From JACDAN01 sp963827705 (GTDB lineage: Bacteria > Actinomycetota > Thermoleophilia > Gaiellales > Gaiellaceae): a stretch of 64,000 bases of DNA. This document shows positions 50,586 to 60,774 of the stretch, piece after piece. Location: assembly GCA_963827705.1 (NCBI GenBank), contig CAWHBN010000009.1, forward strand, positions 1 to 64,000, in the 5' to 3' direction. The translations under genes were made by a program, and so were the position numbers. Within the stretch, counting starts at the first letter, position 1; every line of letters starts with the position of its first letter. The notes under the pieces were generated by a model that was not told where the DNA came from, did no database searches, and saw only the letters and a list, made by a program, of their open reading frames with translations.

Positions 50586-51774
50586 CGACGATCCCCTCCT
50601 CGGTGACCGCACGGCCGCGCACCGGCACGAGGCGGCCGACGGGCGCTGCCGAATCGACCAGCCACGGCGAGTAGTCGTCGCCGTACCCTCGCCCCGGCCG
50701 GTCGACGAGCACCAGGTCGTCGTGGCCCAACTTTGTCCGCCACCGCGACTGGCAGGCCTCGTCCGAGAGCGCCCGCAGACGCGCACTCCGCGCCTTCTTC
50801 ACCTGCGGTGGAACGGTGTCCTTCGCCGCCGTCTCCGTGCCGGGCCTGGGCGAATAGGGAAAGACATGGAGCTTCGTGAGGCCCGCGCGCCCGACGACGT
50901 CGACGGTCTGCTCGAACGCCGCCTCGTCCTCGGCCGGGAAGCCGACGATGACGTCCGCGGTCAGGTTGAAGTCGTCGAGGCCGGCCAGCCGACGGAGGTA
51001 GGTCGCCGCCGTGTATCGGCGTCCCATCGCACGCAGGACCCGATCGTCGCCGGACTGGAGCGGCACGTGGAGGTGGCGCCCCGCGGTGGGCGTCTCCCGA
51101 AGCGCCGCGATCAGATCGTCGTTCACGTGGTTGATCTCGATCGAGGAGAGACGAAGCCGCTCGAGGCCGGGAACCGCACCCGCCTCGCGGATGAGCCGCG
51201 CCAGCGTGAAGCCGGCGTCCCGGTCCCGGAAGCACCCGAGGTTGATCCCCGTCAGGACGACCTCGCGATGGCCCTGCCGAACACGCTTCTCGATCTCGGC
51301 GAGCACGGCCGGGGCCCGGCGGCTACGCGAGGCGCCCCGTACGAACGGGATCACGCAGAACGCGCAATTGAAGCTGCAGCCGTCCTGCACCTTGACGAAT
51401 GCGCGGACTCGATCGAGGCGCGCGTCGGCCTGCACGCACCCGATCGCCCCGACATCCCGGGCCACCGCGTCCGCGACCTCCTCGCTTCGCTTGGCGACGA
51501 CGACGACGTTCGCGGGAAGGCCCTTCATCGCGTCGCCGCCGAGGTTCGCCGAGCAGCCGGTCACGTAGACGCGCTGGTGGGTGCGCGCTGCCCGGGAGGC
51601 GGCCTGGCGGGATTTCGACACCGCCTCGTGGGTGACGCAGCACGTGTTCACGACCGCGACATCCGCCCCCTCAGCGCGCTCCTCATGGCCGTCCGCGATC
51701 AGGCGCTCGCGCAACGCCTGGGCGTCCGAGTGGGACACCTTGCAGCCGAGGAAACGGACCGAGAAGGTGGCCAT
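50578..51774 (-). CDS. mtaB: tRNA t6A37 methylthiotransferase MtaB
   Basis: A 398-residue radical-SAM methylthiotransferase. The N-terminal FeS cysteines lie in FLGCKVSHSDAQ, VVNTCCVT and VTGCSAN; the radical-SAM motif is CSFNCAFC (C-x3-C-x2-C). It has the MtaB rather than MiaB signature and adds the methylthio group to t6A37 of ANN-decoding tRNAs. The C-terminal TRAM region is recognisable but short. 13 nt after prmA, in the dnaJ operon. Confidence 0.9.
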   Translation of the reverse strand: MATFSVRFLGCKVSHSDAQALRERLIADGHEERAEGADVAVVNTCCVTHEAVSKSRQAASRAARTHQRVYVTGCSANLGGDAMKGLPANVVVVAKRSEEVADAVARDVGAIGCVQADARLDRVRAFVKVQDGCSFNCAFCVIPFVRGASRSRRAPAVLAEIEKRVRQGHREVVLTGINLGCFRDRDAGFTLARLIREAGAVPGLERLRLSSIEINHVNDDLIAALRETPTAGRHLHVPLQSGDDRVLRAMGRRYTAATYLRRLAGLDDFNLTADVIVGFPAEDEAAFEQTVDVVGRAGLTKLHVFPYSPRPGTETAAKDTVPPQVKKARSARLRALSDEACQSRWRTKLGHDDLVLVDRPGRGYGDDYSPWLVDSAAPVGRLVPVRGRAVTEEGIVAA

Positions 51775-51787
51775 TCCGGCCGAGAAT

Positions 51788-52537
51788 CTACTCGCGCACG
51801 AACCGATCGGCCGCCCAACCGCCGTCGATTCGCCGCTCCCGGTGCGCGTACCGGGCGGGCTCGGGCGTCCGAGTGTGGAAGTACCCGGCCGTCACGAGCG
51901 TGCGGACGTCGACCGCCGCACCGATCGCCTGCACCGAGGAGAGGTCGATGTTCGCGAAGCCGACATCGGCGCTCGGCAGCCTGCCGCTGAGCCCGTCGCC
52001 GAGCAGCACGTCCACCTCGACGCCGTTCGCCTCGACGTTTCTCCGCGCTGCCTCGACGGCGGCCTCGTCGTGGTCGATCGCAGTAATCGGGCCGAAGCCA
52101 AGCTTCGCCGCGGCAATCGAGAGCACACCCGAGCCGCACCCGACGTCGACGAGGCTGCCAGGCTCGAGCGAGAGGAGGAAGTCGAGGCAGAGGCGCGTCG
52201 TCGGGTGCGAGCCCGTCCCGAATGCGCGGCCGGGGTCGATGACGACCGCGATCGCATCCGCTGAGGGCTCCTCCCAAGGCGGGCCGACCCAAAGCGGCCC
52301 GATCCAGATCGGCCGGTGGAACTCGCGCCACCGCTCCTCCCAGCCGGGCTCGACGAAAGCGGACGAAACCTCCGAGAAGAGCGTTCTCAGCTGCGCTTCG
52401 CCCTCAGCGTCCGTGTAGACCACGAGCTCGCCCTCCGCCTCCTCGAAGCCCTCGGGATGAAGGTCGAGCAGCTGTGCTCTTGCCTGCTCGACCGTCTCGG
52501 CCGGCACCGCGAGCGCGACCCGCCGGAGCTCGCTCAG
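51788..52537 (-). CDS. prmA: Ribosomal protein L11 methyltransferase
   Basis: A 249-residue PrmA: an N-terminal domain (VALAVPAETVEQARAQLLDL), the linker IWIGPLWVGPPWEEP, FGTGSHPTTRLCLDFL, and the SAM motif VDVGCGSGVLSIAA. A GTG at 52507 would cut into the first strand; the CTG at 52537 restores the family's N-terminus and overlaps the dnaJ stop as CTGA. Lies between dnaJ and mtaB, its usual place in Gram-positives. Confidence 0.9.
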   Translation of the reverse strand: MSELRRVALAVPAETVEQARAQLLDLHPEGFEEAEGELVVYTDAEGEAQLRTLFSEVSSAFVEPGWEERWREFHRPIWIGPLWVGPPWEEPSADAIAVVIDPGRAFGTGSHPTTRLCLDFLLSLEPGSLVDVGCGSGVLSIAAAKLGFGPITAIDHDEAAVEAARRNVEANGVEVDVLLGDGLSGRLPSADVGFANIDLSSVQAIGAAVDVRTLVTAGYFHTRTPEPARYAHRERRIDGGWAADRFVRE

Positions 52538-53640
52538 CGGAACGCGCTCTTCAGCTTCTCGAAGAACCCCTCGTCGCGGTGGTACGTCTCGTCACCCGAC
52601 AGTCGATCGATCGTCTCGAGGAGCTCTCGCTGCTCGTCGGTCAGCTGATGCGGGATCACGACGTTCACGAGCACACGCTGATCGCCGCGGCCGAAGCCCT
52701 GGAGCACCGGCATGCCGCGACCGCGAAGGACCCGTACCTCGCCGGGTTGCGTGCCGGGGCCGAACTCGAGCTCCACCTCGCCGTCCAACGTCGGAACCGA
52801 AACGCGGGCGCCGAGCGCGGCCTGCGTCATCGTCAGGCGCACCTGGGAGAAGACGTCGTCGCCCTCTCGGACGAACCGCGGATCAGGGAGGACACGCACG
52901 CGGACATAGACATCGCCCGCCCGGCCGCCGGTGAGACCGGAATGGCCCTCGCCCGAAAGACGAATCCTCTGACCGTCGTGGATCCCCGGCGGGATCGTCA
53001 CCTCGAGCCGGCGCTCCTCGACGACCTGGCCGGCCCCGCCACAGCGCTCGCATGGATGCTCGATGAGCTGCCCTCGGCCTCGGCACTGCGGGCAACCCTG
53101 CGTCCGGATGAACTCGCCGAAGGCGCTGCGCGAGACGTGTTGAATCCGACCCGTCCCGTCGCACGTCGGACAGGTCGTGACTGCGGTTCCGGGCTCCATT
53201 CCCTGGCCGGAGCAGCGCGAGCATGTGACCGCCACCTCGAACGGCACGTCTCGGGTCACGCCTTTCGCCGCCTCTTCGAGCACGATGTCGACCTCGGCGG
53301 CGACGTCGGCTCCGCGCCCGCGTGCCGCCGCGAAGAGGTCATCGCCGAAGAACGCCGAGAAGATGTCGGCGAGGTTCCCGAAGTCGAACTGAGTCGGGTT
53401 GAAGCCTCCGCTCCGGAGGCCCGCGTGCCCGTACCGGTCGTAGAGCTCGCGCGTCTCGGAGTTCGAGAGCACCTCGTACGCCTCGACGACCTCCTTGAAG
53501 CGCTCGTCCGCGTCCGGTGCGTCGGAGACGTCGGGGTGCACCTGGCGCGCGAGAGCGCGGAAGGCCTTCTTGATCTCGCCCTCGTCCGCGTCGCGACGCA
53601 GGCCGAGCACGTCGTAGTAGTCGCGCTGTGCGGTCGCCAT
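52534..53640 (-). CDS. dnaJ: Chaperone protein DnaJ
   Basis: Type I J-protein, 368 residues. J domain with HPD (QVHPDVSD), Gly/Phe-rich stretch, four CxxCxGxG zinc repeats (CSRCSGQG, CPTCDGTG, CPQCRGRG, CERCGGAG) and the C-terminal substrate domain. The ATG at 53640 is preceded by TACGCT (53649-53654) at 8 nt. dnaK and grpE are not in this window. Confidence 0.96.
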   Translation of the reverse strand: MATAQRDYYDVLGLRRDADEGEIKKAFRALARQVHPDVSDAPDADERFKEVVEAYEVLSNSETRELYDRYGHAGLRSGGFNPTQFDFGNLADIFSAFFGDDLFAAARGRGADVAAEVDIVLEEAAKGVTRDVPFEVAVTCSRCSGQGMEPGTAVTTCPTCDGTGRIQHVSRSAFGEFIRTQGCPQCRGRGQLIEHPCERCGGAGQVVEERRLEVTIPPGIHDGQRIRLSGEGHSGLTGGRAGDVYVRVRVLPDPRFVREGDDVFSQVRLTMTQAALGARVSVPTLDGEVELEFGPGTQPGEVRVLRGRGMPVLQGFGRGDQRVLVNVVIPHQLTDEQRELLETIDRLSGDETYHRDEGFFEKLKSAFR

Positions 53641-53648
53641 CTCGCCTG

Positions 53649-53654
53649 AGCGTA
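53649..53654 (-). promoter_or_regulatory. -10 box before dnaJ
   Basis: TACGCT on the minus strand ends 8 nt before the dnaJ ATG, so dnaJ can be transcribed separately from hrcA. No CIRCE (TTAGCACTC/GAGTGCTAA) or HAIR repeat is visible here; the gap to hrcA holds a hairpin GAGGAC, TGC, GTCCTC (53717-53731) that may end hrcA transcripts, and another, CGTATC/GATACG (53741-53758). Confidence 0.4.
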
Positions 53655-53829
53655 GCCCGACGCCAGGAGGGCTTGGCGGAACGCCGGCTGTGCCGCACGG
53701 CCGCGCTGCTCGCCCCGAGGACTGCGTCCTCAGTCGCGCCCGTATCTCAACCGATACGAACGCTCCCTGCGTCCTCGCCTCGGAACGACCATCGCGCCCC
53801 TGCGACGAGCGACGTCCCGCCAATCCCTC

Positions 53830-54867
53830 CTAGTTGTCGGCGTAGATCTCCTCGACGAACCTGGAGAGCTCGCGGGCGGCTCCACGGACGGAGTGAAGCG
53901 CGGTCTCGTAGTCCATTCGGAGCGGACCGAGGAGGCTCACGGCGCCGAGCCGGCGGTGGGCAAGCCCGTACGTCGCGCCGACGAGCGAGGCGCGCTGAAG
54001 CGCGGGGTGCGGGAGATCGACGCCGAGCCGGACGAACGGGCCCCGCGTCCCGAGCGCCTCCCCGAGGATCTGGAGGACGACCGCCCGGTGTTCCAGAGCC
54101 TCAAGCAGCCCGCGATACGCCTCGAGGTCCTCGCCCCTGACATCGCCGAGGACCAGGGCCGTCCCGCCGACGAAGAGCCGCTGTTCCTCCGATCCCGCAG
54201 CATGGATGAACGCGGGCCGGAAGAGCTCGAGAAATCCACGCTCCCGCTCGGTCAGCCCCGGTTCGGCGAACACGTGCCTCAGCGCGCGCGACCCCGGCGC
54301 GAGGCCGACCGTTCGCTCGTTCAGATACTCGCTCGCCCAGCTGACGAGGCCCTGGTCTACCGGCTCACCGAGTGCGAACACGCGCTTCGTCACGCCTCCC
54401 GTCGAGGTGATCACCACGGTCGCCATCACCTGCGGCTGGAGCTCGAGCACCTCGACGTGCCTGACCGTCGCAGCCTCGAGAGGCGGCGCCGAAACGAGTG
54501 CCAACAGCCGCGTCATCTGAGCCAGTGCCTCGGTCGTCGCCTGCAGGGCACTCTCGACCTCGGCACCCGGTCCGCTCAGATCCAGCGCTACTGACGCCGG
54601 GCGAGGCTCGAGTCGCTCGAGGAGGCCCTCGACGAAGAGCCGGTAGCCGGCCTCGCTCGGGACCCGGCCCGCGGACGTGTGCGGGTGCGTGAGCAGCCCG
54701 CGCCGCTCGAGGTCCGCGAGCTCGCCGCGCACGGTCGACGGCGAGACGCGAAGCCCGGCGCGCTCGACCAGGTGCCTGGAGCCGACCGGCTGCCCGGTGG
54801 CGATGTACTCCTCGACGAGGCTCCGCAGGATGTCCCGCTGACGGTCTGTGAGCGTCGGCTCAGCCAT
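53830..54867 (-). CDS. hrcA: Heat-inducible transcription repressor HrcA
   Basis: A 345-residue HrcA: winged helix (TDRQRDILRSLVEEYIATG, VSPSTVRGELADLERRG), then the GAF-like dimer domain (GVTKRVFALGEP, RLFVGGTALV) and the end SLLGPLRMDYETAL. Controls class I heat-shock genes through CIRCE; no CIRCE is found here, so its targets lie elsewhere or have a changed site. A -10 TAAAAT (minus strand, near 54880) precedes it. Confidence 0.94.
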   Translation of the reverse strand: MAEPTLTDRQRDILRSLVEEYIATGQPVGSRHLVERAGLRVSPSTVRGELADLERRGLLTHPHTSAGRVPSEAGYRLFVEGLLERLEPRPASVALDLSGPGAEVESALQATTEALAQMTRLLALVSAPPLEAATVRHVEVLELQPQVMATVVITSTGGVTKRVFALGEPVDQGLVSWASEYLNERTVGLAPGSRALRHVFAEPGLTERERGFLELFRPAFIHAAGSEEQRLFVGGTALVLGDVRGEDLEAYRGLLEALEHRAVVLQILGEALGTRGPFVRLGVDLPHPALQRASLVGATYGLAHRRLGAVSLLGPLRMDYETALHSVRGAARELSRFVEEIYADN

Positions 54868-54903
54868 GCTGTTTGCAGGAATTTTAGTCGGCGCCCGCGG
54901 ACT

Positions 54904-56027
54904 TCAGGCGAGCAGCTCGACGGTTACGCCACCGCCCAGCAGCCGCCCGCGCCGGGTCAGCGTGAGAGCCTCGCCCCGGTCCGCAGGGCCGCGAGTCACC
55001 AGCTCGAGCCGCTCGAGACGGGTGAGGGCGGCACCGTCGAGCACCGGAGCGAGCCCGTCCAGCGGCAGCGGCTCGTCCAATCGAAGGCCGAGCATCACGC
55101 GCTCCTGCAGGCGGACATCCGCCGAGAGGTCCTCGATCTCGCGCGGCGGAGTGTCGCCCCGCGCCAGCGCGGCGCTGTAGGTCGGCAGCCGCGGGGTATT
55201 CCGCCAGCGTCGTCCCCGCACGGTCGAGACGGCCCCCACCCCGACTCCGACGTAGTCGTGCCCGAGCCAGTACCCGAGGTTGTGCTGTGAGCGCAGGTCC
55301 CGCCCACCCGACGCCTCGGGCGGCCGGCAGAAGTTCGCGGTCTCGTACCAGCGATAGCCGGCTGCGGTCAGCCGTCCCACGACCCGCTCGAAGTACCCCT
55401 CGAGCGCAACTGCCTGACGGGCAAGCTCATCTCCATGCCTGTGCGTGAAACGGGTTCCGAGCTTCGCCTCCAGCTCGTAGCAGGAGAGATGCTCGGGGCC
55501 GAGCGCGAGCGCCTGATCGATGTCGGCGTCGAGGCCGGAGGCGCTCTGGCCGGGGATCCCGTAGATGAGATCGAGCGAGATGTTGTCGAATCCGGCATCA
55601 CGGAGATGGTAGAAGGCTCGCCGGACGTCGTCCGGCCCGGCAACGCGCTCGAGGACCTCGAGCAGCGCCGGGTCGAATGTCTGCGCGCCCAGCGAGACCC
55701 GCGTCACGCCGCCCGCACGAAGGAGCGCGGCCAGCTCGGGGGTCACCGTCTCCGGATTCGCCTCCACCGTGACCTCGACCGCCCCGGGCAGTGCGTCCAG
55801 CAAGCGGCGAAGCTCGCCTGGCTCCGTGAAGGTCGGTGTCCCGCCGCCGAGGAACACGGTGTCGAGCTCGGGCGCGAGCAGCGCGCGCTCGAAGTCGAGC
55901 TCGGAAAGCAGTGCATCGACGTAGGAACCGTGCTCGGCGCGCCGGCCGACGACCGTGACGAAGTCGCAGTACCCGCACCGGTGCGCGCAGAACGGCAGGT
56001 GGACGTAGAGGTGGCGCGCGCCGCCGG

Positions 56028-56031
<4 letters not shown>
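54904..56031 (-). CDS. hemW: Haem chaperone / radical-SAM protein HemW
   Basis: A 375-residue HemW (formerly HemN-like oxygen-independent coproporphyrinogen oxidase). Radical-SAM motif CAHRCGYC (C-x3-C-x2-C), GGGTPTF and the C-terminal HemW domain. HemW lacks the extra cysteines of true HemN and carries haem to target proteins. ATG overlaps the lepA stop (ATGA). Confidence 0.93.
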
Positions 56032-57815
<1,784 letters not shown>

Positions 57816-57818
57816 AGG

Positions 57819-59412
57819 TCAGTCGGCCGGGCGGGCGCGGGAGCGCAACGATAGCAACGCGTTCAGCTCGCGAACTCCCAGCAAACGGGCCGAAAACAGG
57901 TAGGCGGCGCCCCCCGCTGCGATCGCTCCGAGCACCGAGACGAGCTGTGCGAGGAAGGCCCGGCCGAGCACCTCGTCGAGCGCCCACCAGACGCCGAAGG
58001 CCACCGCGCCGAGCACGGCGGAAGCGGCGGTGATGCGCAGCGCAGAATCGATCGTCCGTGCCGAGCTCCAGGCGGACCAGTCGACGCCGCAGAAGGACGA
58101 CGAGCGCAACCGTGCCGAGGATGTTCGCGACAGAGATCGCGAGCGGGATCCCCCAGGTGCCGAGCCGGTAGAAGGCGACGTAGAGCGCCGTGTTCGCGGC
58201 CAGCGTGCCGAGCGCGACGGCGGTCGGCGTCCAGGGAGACTGGAGTCCGAAAAACGCCCGGTTCAGCATCAGCATCGCGCCGTTGAAGGTGAGGCCGAGC
58301 GAGAAGGCGGCGAGCGCCCCTGCGACGACTCTTGTCTGGCTGGGTTCGAACTGGCCGCGCTCGTAGAGGAGACGGACGATCGGCTCGGCGAGGACGACCG
58401 AGATCACACTTGCGGGAATCAGCAGGAAGGCGATCTGGCGCAGGCCGGTACCGACCATGCTGCGGAAGCTCTCCAGGTCGTTGCGAGCAGCGAGCCGCGC
58501 GAGCGCCGGGAAGAGCACCGTCGCGACCGCGACCGAGAACATCCCCTGCGGAAGCATGTAGATGCGGAAGGCTGCGTCGATCGCGCTCGGCGAGAGGTCC
58601 GGGTCGATGAACCGCGCCGCGAAGAAGGTCCCGATCACGGCCGCGAAGTTGATGAGGCCGAGGCCGAGCGTGACGGGCAGCATGAGCACGAAGATGCGCT
58701 TGACCGCGGGGTCCCGCCAGTCGATCGCCACGCGGAGCCGGCCGTCGAGCCCTGCTAGCCACGGCAAGGGCAGGAGCAGCTGGACGACGGTGCCGAGCAC
58801 GATCGAGCCGGCGTAGACGTAGAGCTCCGCGTTCTCGGAGGTGGCCTGCGGAACGCCGATGACGAGGCCGGCGATGATCACGAGATTCCAGGCAACCGGC
58901 GTGAGGGCGGGGATGCTGAACTGCTCGTAGCTGTTGAGGATCCCGACGATGACGCCGGAGATCCCCAGCAGGATCACGATCGGGAAGAGGATCCTGGCGA
59001 GCGTGACGGCGAGCTCGTCATCGCCGTAGCCGAAGGCGGCCATGATCCACGGTGCTGCGAGCATGAACAGCGCCGTGATCGCGGTGAGGCCGAGGAGCAG
59101 GAGCCAGATCAGGCTCGACGCCACACGCCAGGCCCGAGCCCGCTCCCCTTTTTCGAGGAGCTCCGTGAAGACGGGCACGAAGGCGCCGGTGAGCGCGGCG
59201 TCAGCGACCAGTGCGCGCACGAGGTTCGGCACCTGGAAGGCGACGGTGAACGCGTTGATGCCCGCGCCTTCGACTCCGAAGAACCCCCGGACCACGATCT
59301 CGCGGACGAGTCCGAGGACGCGTGAGAGGCCGGTCGCGGCCGAGAACGCGGCGGTCGACACGGCGAGCCGGCGGGACGGGAACCCCGGCGCCTCTGGACG
59401 GACCTCGCTCAC
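57819..59412 (-). CDS. murJ: Lipid II flippase MurJ (MviN), one frameshift
   Basis: Exports lipid II across the membrane. About 14 segments; MviN signature RVLGLVREIVVRGFFG, ALAAFSLGLTFNGAMLMLNR and PTAVALGTLAANTALYVAFY. At about 58060 the frame changes: one extra base in GGCACGG breaks ELGTDDRF; the other frame continues RTIDSALRITAASAVLGAV to RSRARPAD. The repaired product is about 530 residues. As MurJ is essential, an assembly error is likely. The GTG at 59412 is the start. Confidence 0.9.
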
Positions 59413-59479
59413 CGGCGATTCCCCACGAGATCAGGATACGAGCGGCCTTGGCGGCCTCCTGCGGCGCACGGACGGCTGC

Positions 59480-59507
59480 TAGCATTCCGCGGCCCGCAGT
59501 TGCGGGC
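59480..59507 (+). promoter_or_regulatory. rpsT promoter and leader hairpin
   Basis: -10 TAGCAT (59480-59485) is followed 6 nt later by a GCCCGC, AGTT, GCGGGC hairpin (59492-59507) and ACTTTT. The mRNA would begin with the hairpin; no Shine-Dalgarno precedes the ATG. A place for S20-dependent or terminator-like control. Confidence 0.45.
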
Positions 59508-59520
59508 ACTTTTACGCGCG

Positions 59521-59781
59521 ATGGCGAACATCAAGCAACAGAAGAAGCGGGTCGGTACGGCCGCTCGAGAGCGGCTCCAGAACCTCCGCTACCGCTCGAC
59601 CGTCAAGACGCTGACGCGTCGGCTCGAGTCTGCGGTCGCGGACGGCGATTCCGACCGGATCGCGTCAACGCACAAGGAGCTTCAGCAGTGGATCGACCGT
59701 GCAACCTCGCGCGGAGCGCTCCACCGCAACGCGGCTGCGCGCAAGAAGGCGCAGGCTGCCCGCCTCGTCTCGAGCCGGTAG
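59521..59781 (+). CDS. rpsT: 30S ribosomal protein S20
   Basis: An 86-residue S20: MANIKQQKKR start, lysine/arginine-rich three-helix bundle and typical end RNAAARKKAQAARL. ATG at 59521 rather than the GTG at 59500, which lies inside the leader hairpin. Confidence 0.96.
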   Translation: MANIKQQKKRVGTAARERLQNLRYRSTVKTLTRRLESAVADGDSDRIASTHKELQQWIDRATSRGALHRNAAARKKAQAARLVSSR

Positions 59782-59787
59782 CTCCTC

Positions 59788-60768
59788 CTACGCCGGGGCC
59801 TTCGCCGGGTCGGTGAGCTCCACGAGCGCACGCGTGAGCTCGTGCGTGTTGGAGAGGCGGCTCGCACCCTTGAGCGCAGCGTCCAGCGAAGCCAGACGGG
59901 TCAGTGCCGCGTCGAGCTCCTCCTGGGAATAGCGGTCCGCGTGGCTGATCGCCTTGCGGACGCGGAACTCGTGCACCTTGACGCGCTTCGCGATGTCTCT
60001 GGCCCCGACGCCCTCGGCAGCGAGGAGCTTGACGCTTCGGACCAGGGTGACGTGCGCCGCGAGTCGCACGGAGATCGCAAAGGGCTCCCGGCGTTCGAGC
60101 TCTGACTCGGCTGCGGCCATGAGCGCGGCGCCGTCCCGCTCGCCCCAGGCGTCCGTGATCGCCCAGGCTGCCGCCTCGCGCGCCGGCGCCGCGAGCTTCT
60201 CGACGTCCTCCCGCGTGATCGGACTGCCTCCGGCCCAGATCGCGATCTTGTCTGCTTCGGTCGCGAGCGCGACGAGGTCGTCGCCCACGATCTCGACGAG
60301 AGCTCGGGAGGCGTCCGGTTCGGCATTCGCACCCAGGCGCTCGAACTGTGACCGAACCCACGCAGGGAGATCGCGAGGCTTCGGCGCCTCGAACGCGAGC
60401 ACCTTCCCGGCCTTCCCGACTGCCTTCGCGAGCGCGTCGCTCTTCGGGGTCTCCTGAGCCACGAGCGCCAAGACGGCTCCCGGCACGGGGTCCCCCAGGT
60501 ACTCGACCACCGCCTCGGCGTCGGCCTTCTTCCAGCGCTCGACGCCTTCGACGATGACGAGGCGGCCGCCGTCGGCCCCGGCAAAGAGGCCGAGCGCGTT
60601 GCACGCCGCGACGGCCTCCGCCCCGTCCGACGTGTCCGCCGCGAGGTGCTCGATCGACTCGTCTCCGAAGCGCGAGCGGAGCCGGCGGAGCGCGCGGACG
60701 ACCTTGGGCCTGTCGCTTCCGGCCAGGAGATAGACCGGCAGGAGCGGCTCGCTGGACACCGTGGGCAA
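59788..60768 (-). CDS. holA: DNA polymerase III subunit delta
   Basis: The clamp-loader delta subunit, 326 residues: PVYLLAGSDRPKVVRALRRL start, LVIVEGVERWKKADAE, KVLAFEAPKPRDLPAWVR, and the C-terminal helical collar with HEFRVRKAISHADRYS. TTG at 60768 is the longest start; GTG at 60759 is equally possible. It is convergent with rpsT, 6 nt apart. Confidence 0.92.
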   Translation of the reverse strand: MPTVSSEPLLPVYLLAGSDRPKVVRALRRLRSRFGDESIEHLAADTSDGAEAVAACNALGLFAGADGGRLVIVEGVERWKKADAEAVVEYLGDPVPGAVLALVAQETPKSDALAKAVGKAGKVLAFEAPKPRDLPAWVRSQFERLGANAEPDASRALVEIVGDDLVALATEADKIAIWAGGSPITREDVEKLAAPAREAAAWAITDAWGERDGAALMAAAESELERREPFAISVRLAAHVTLVRSVKLLAAEGVGARDIAKRVKVHEFRVRKAISHADRYSQEELDAALTRLASLDAALKGASRLSNTHELTRALVELTDPAKAPA

Positions 60769-60774
60769 GCATAG

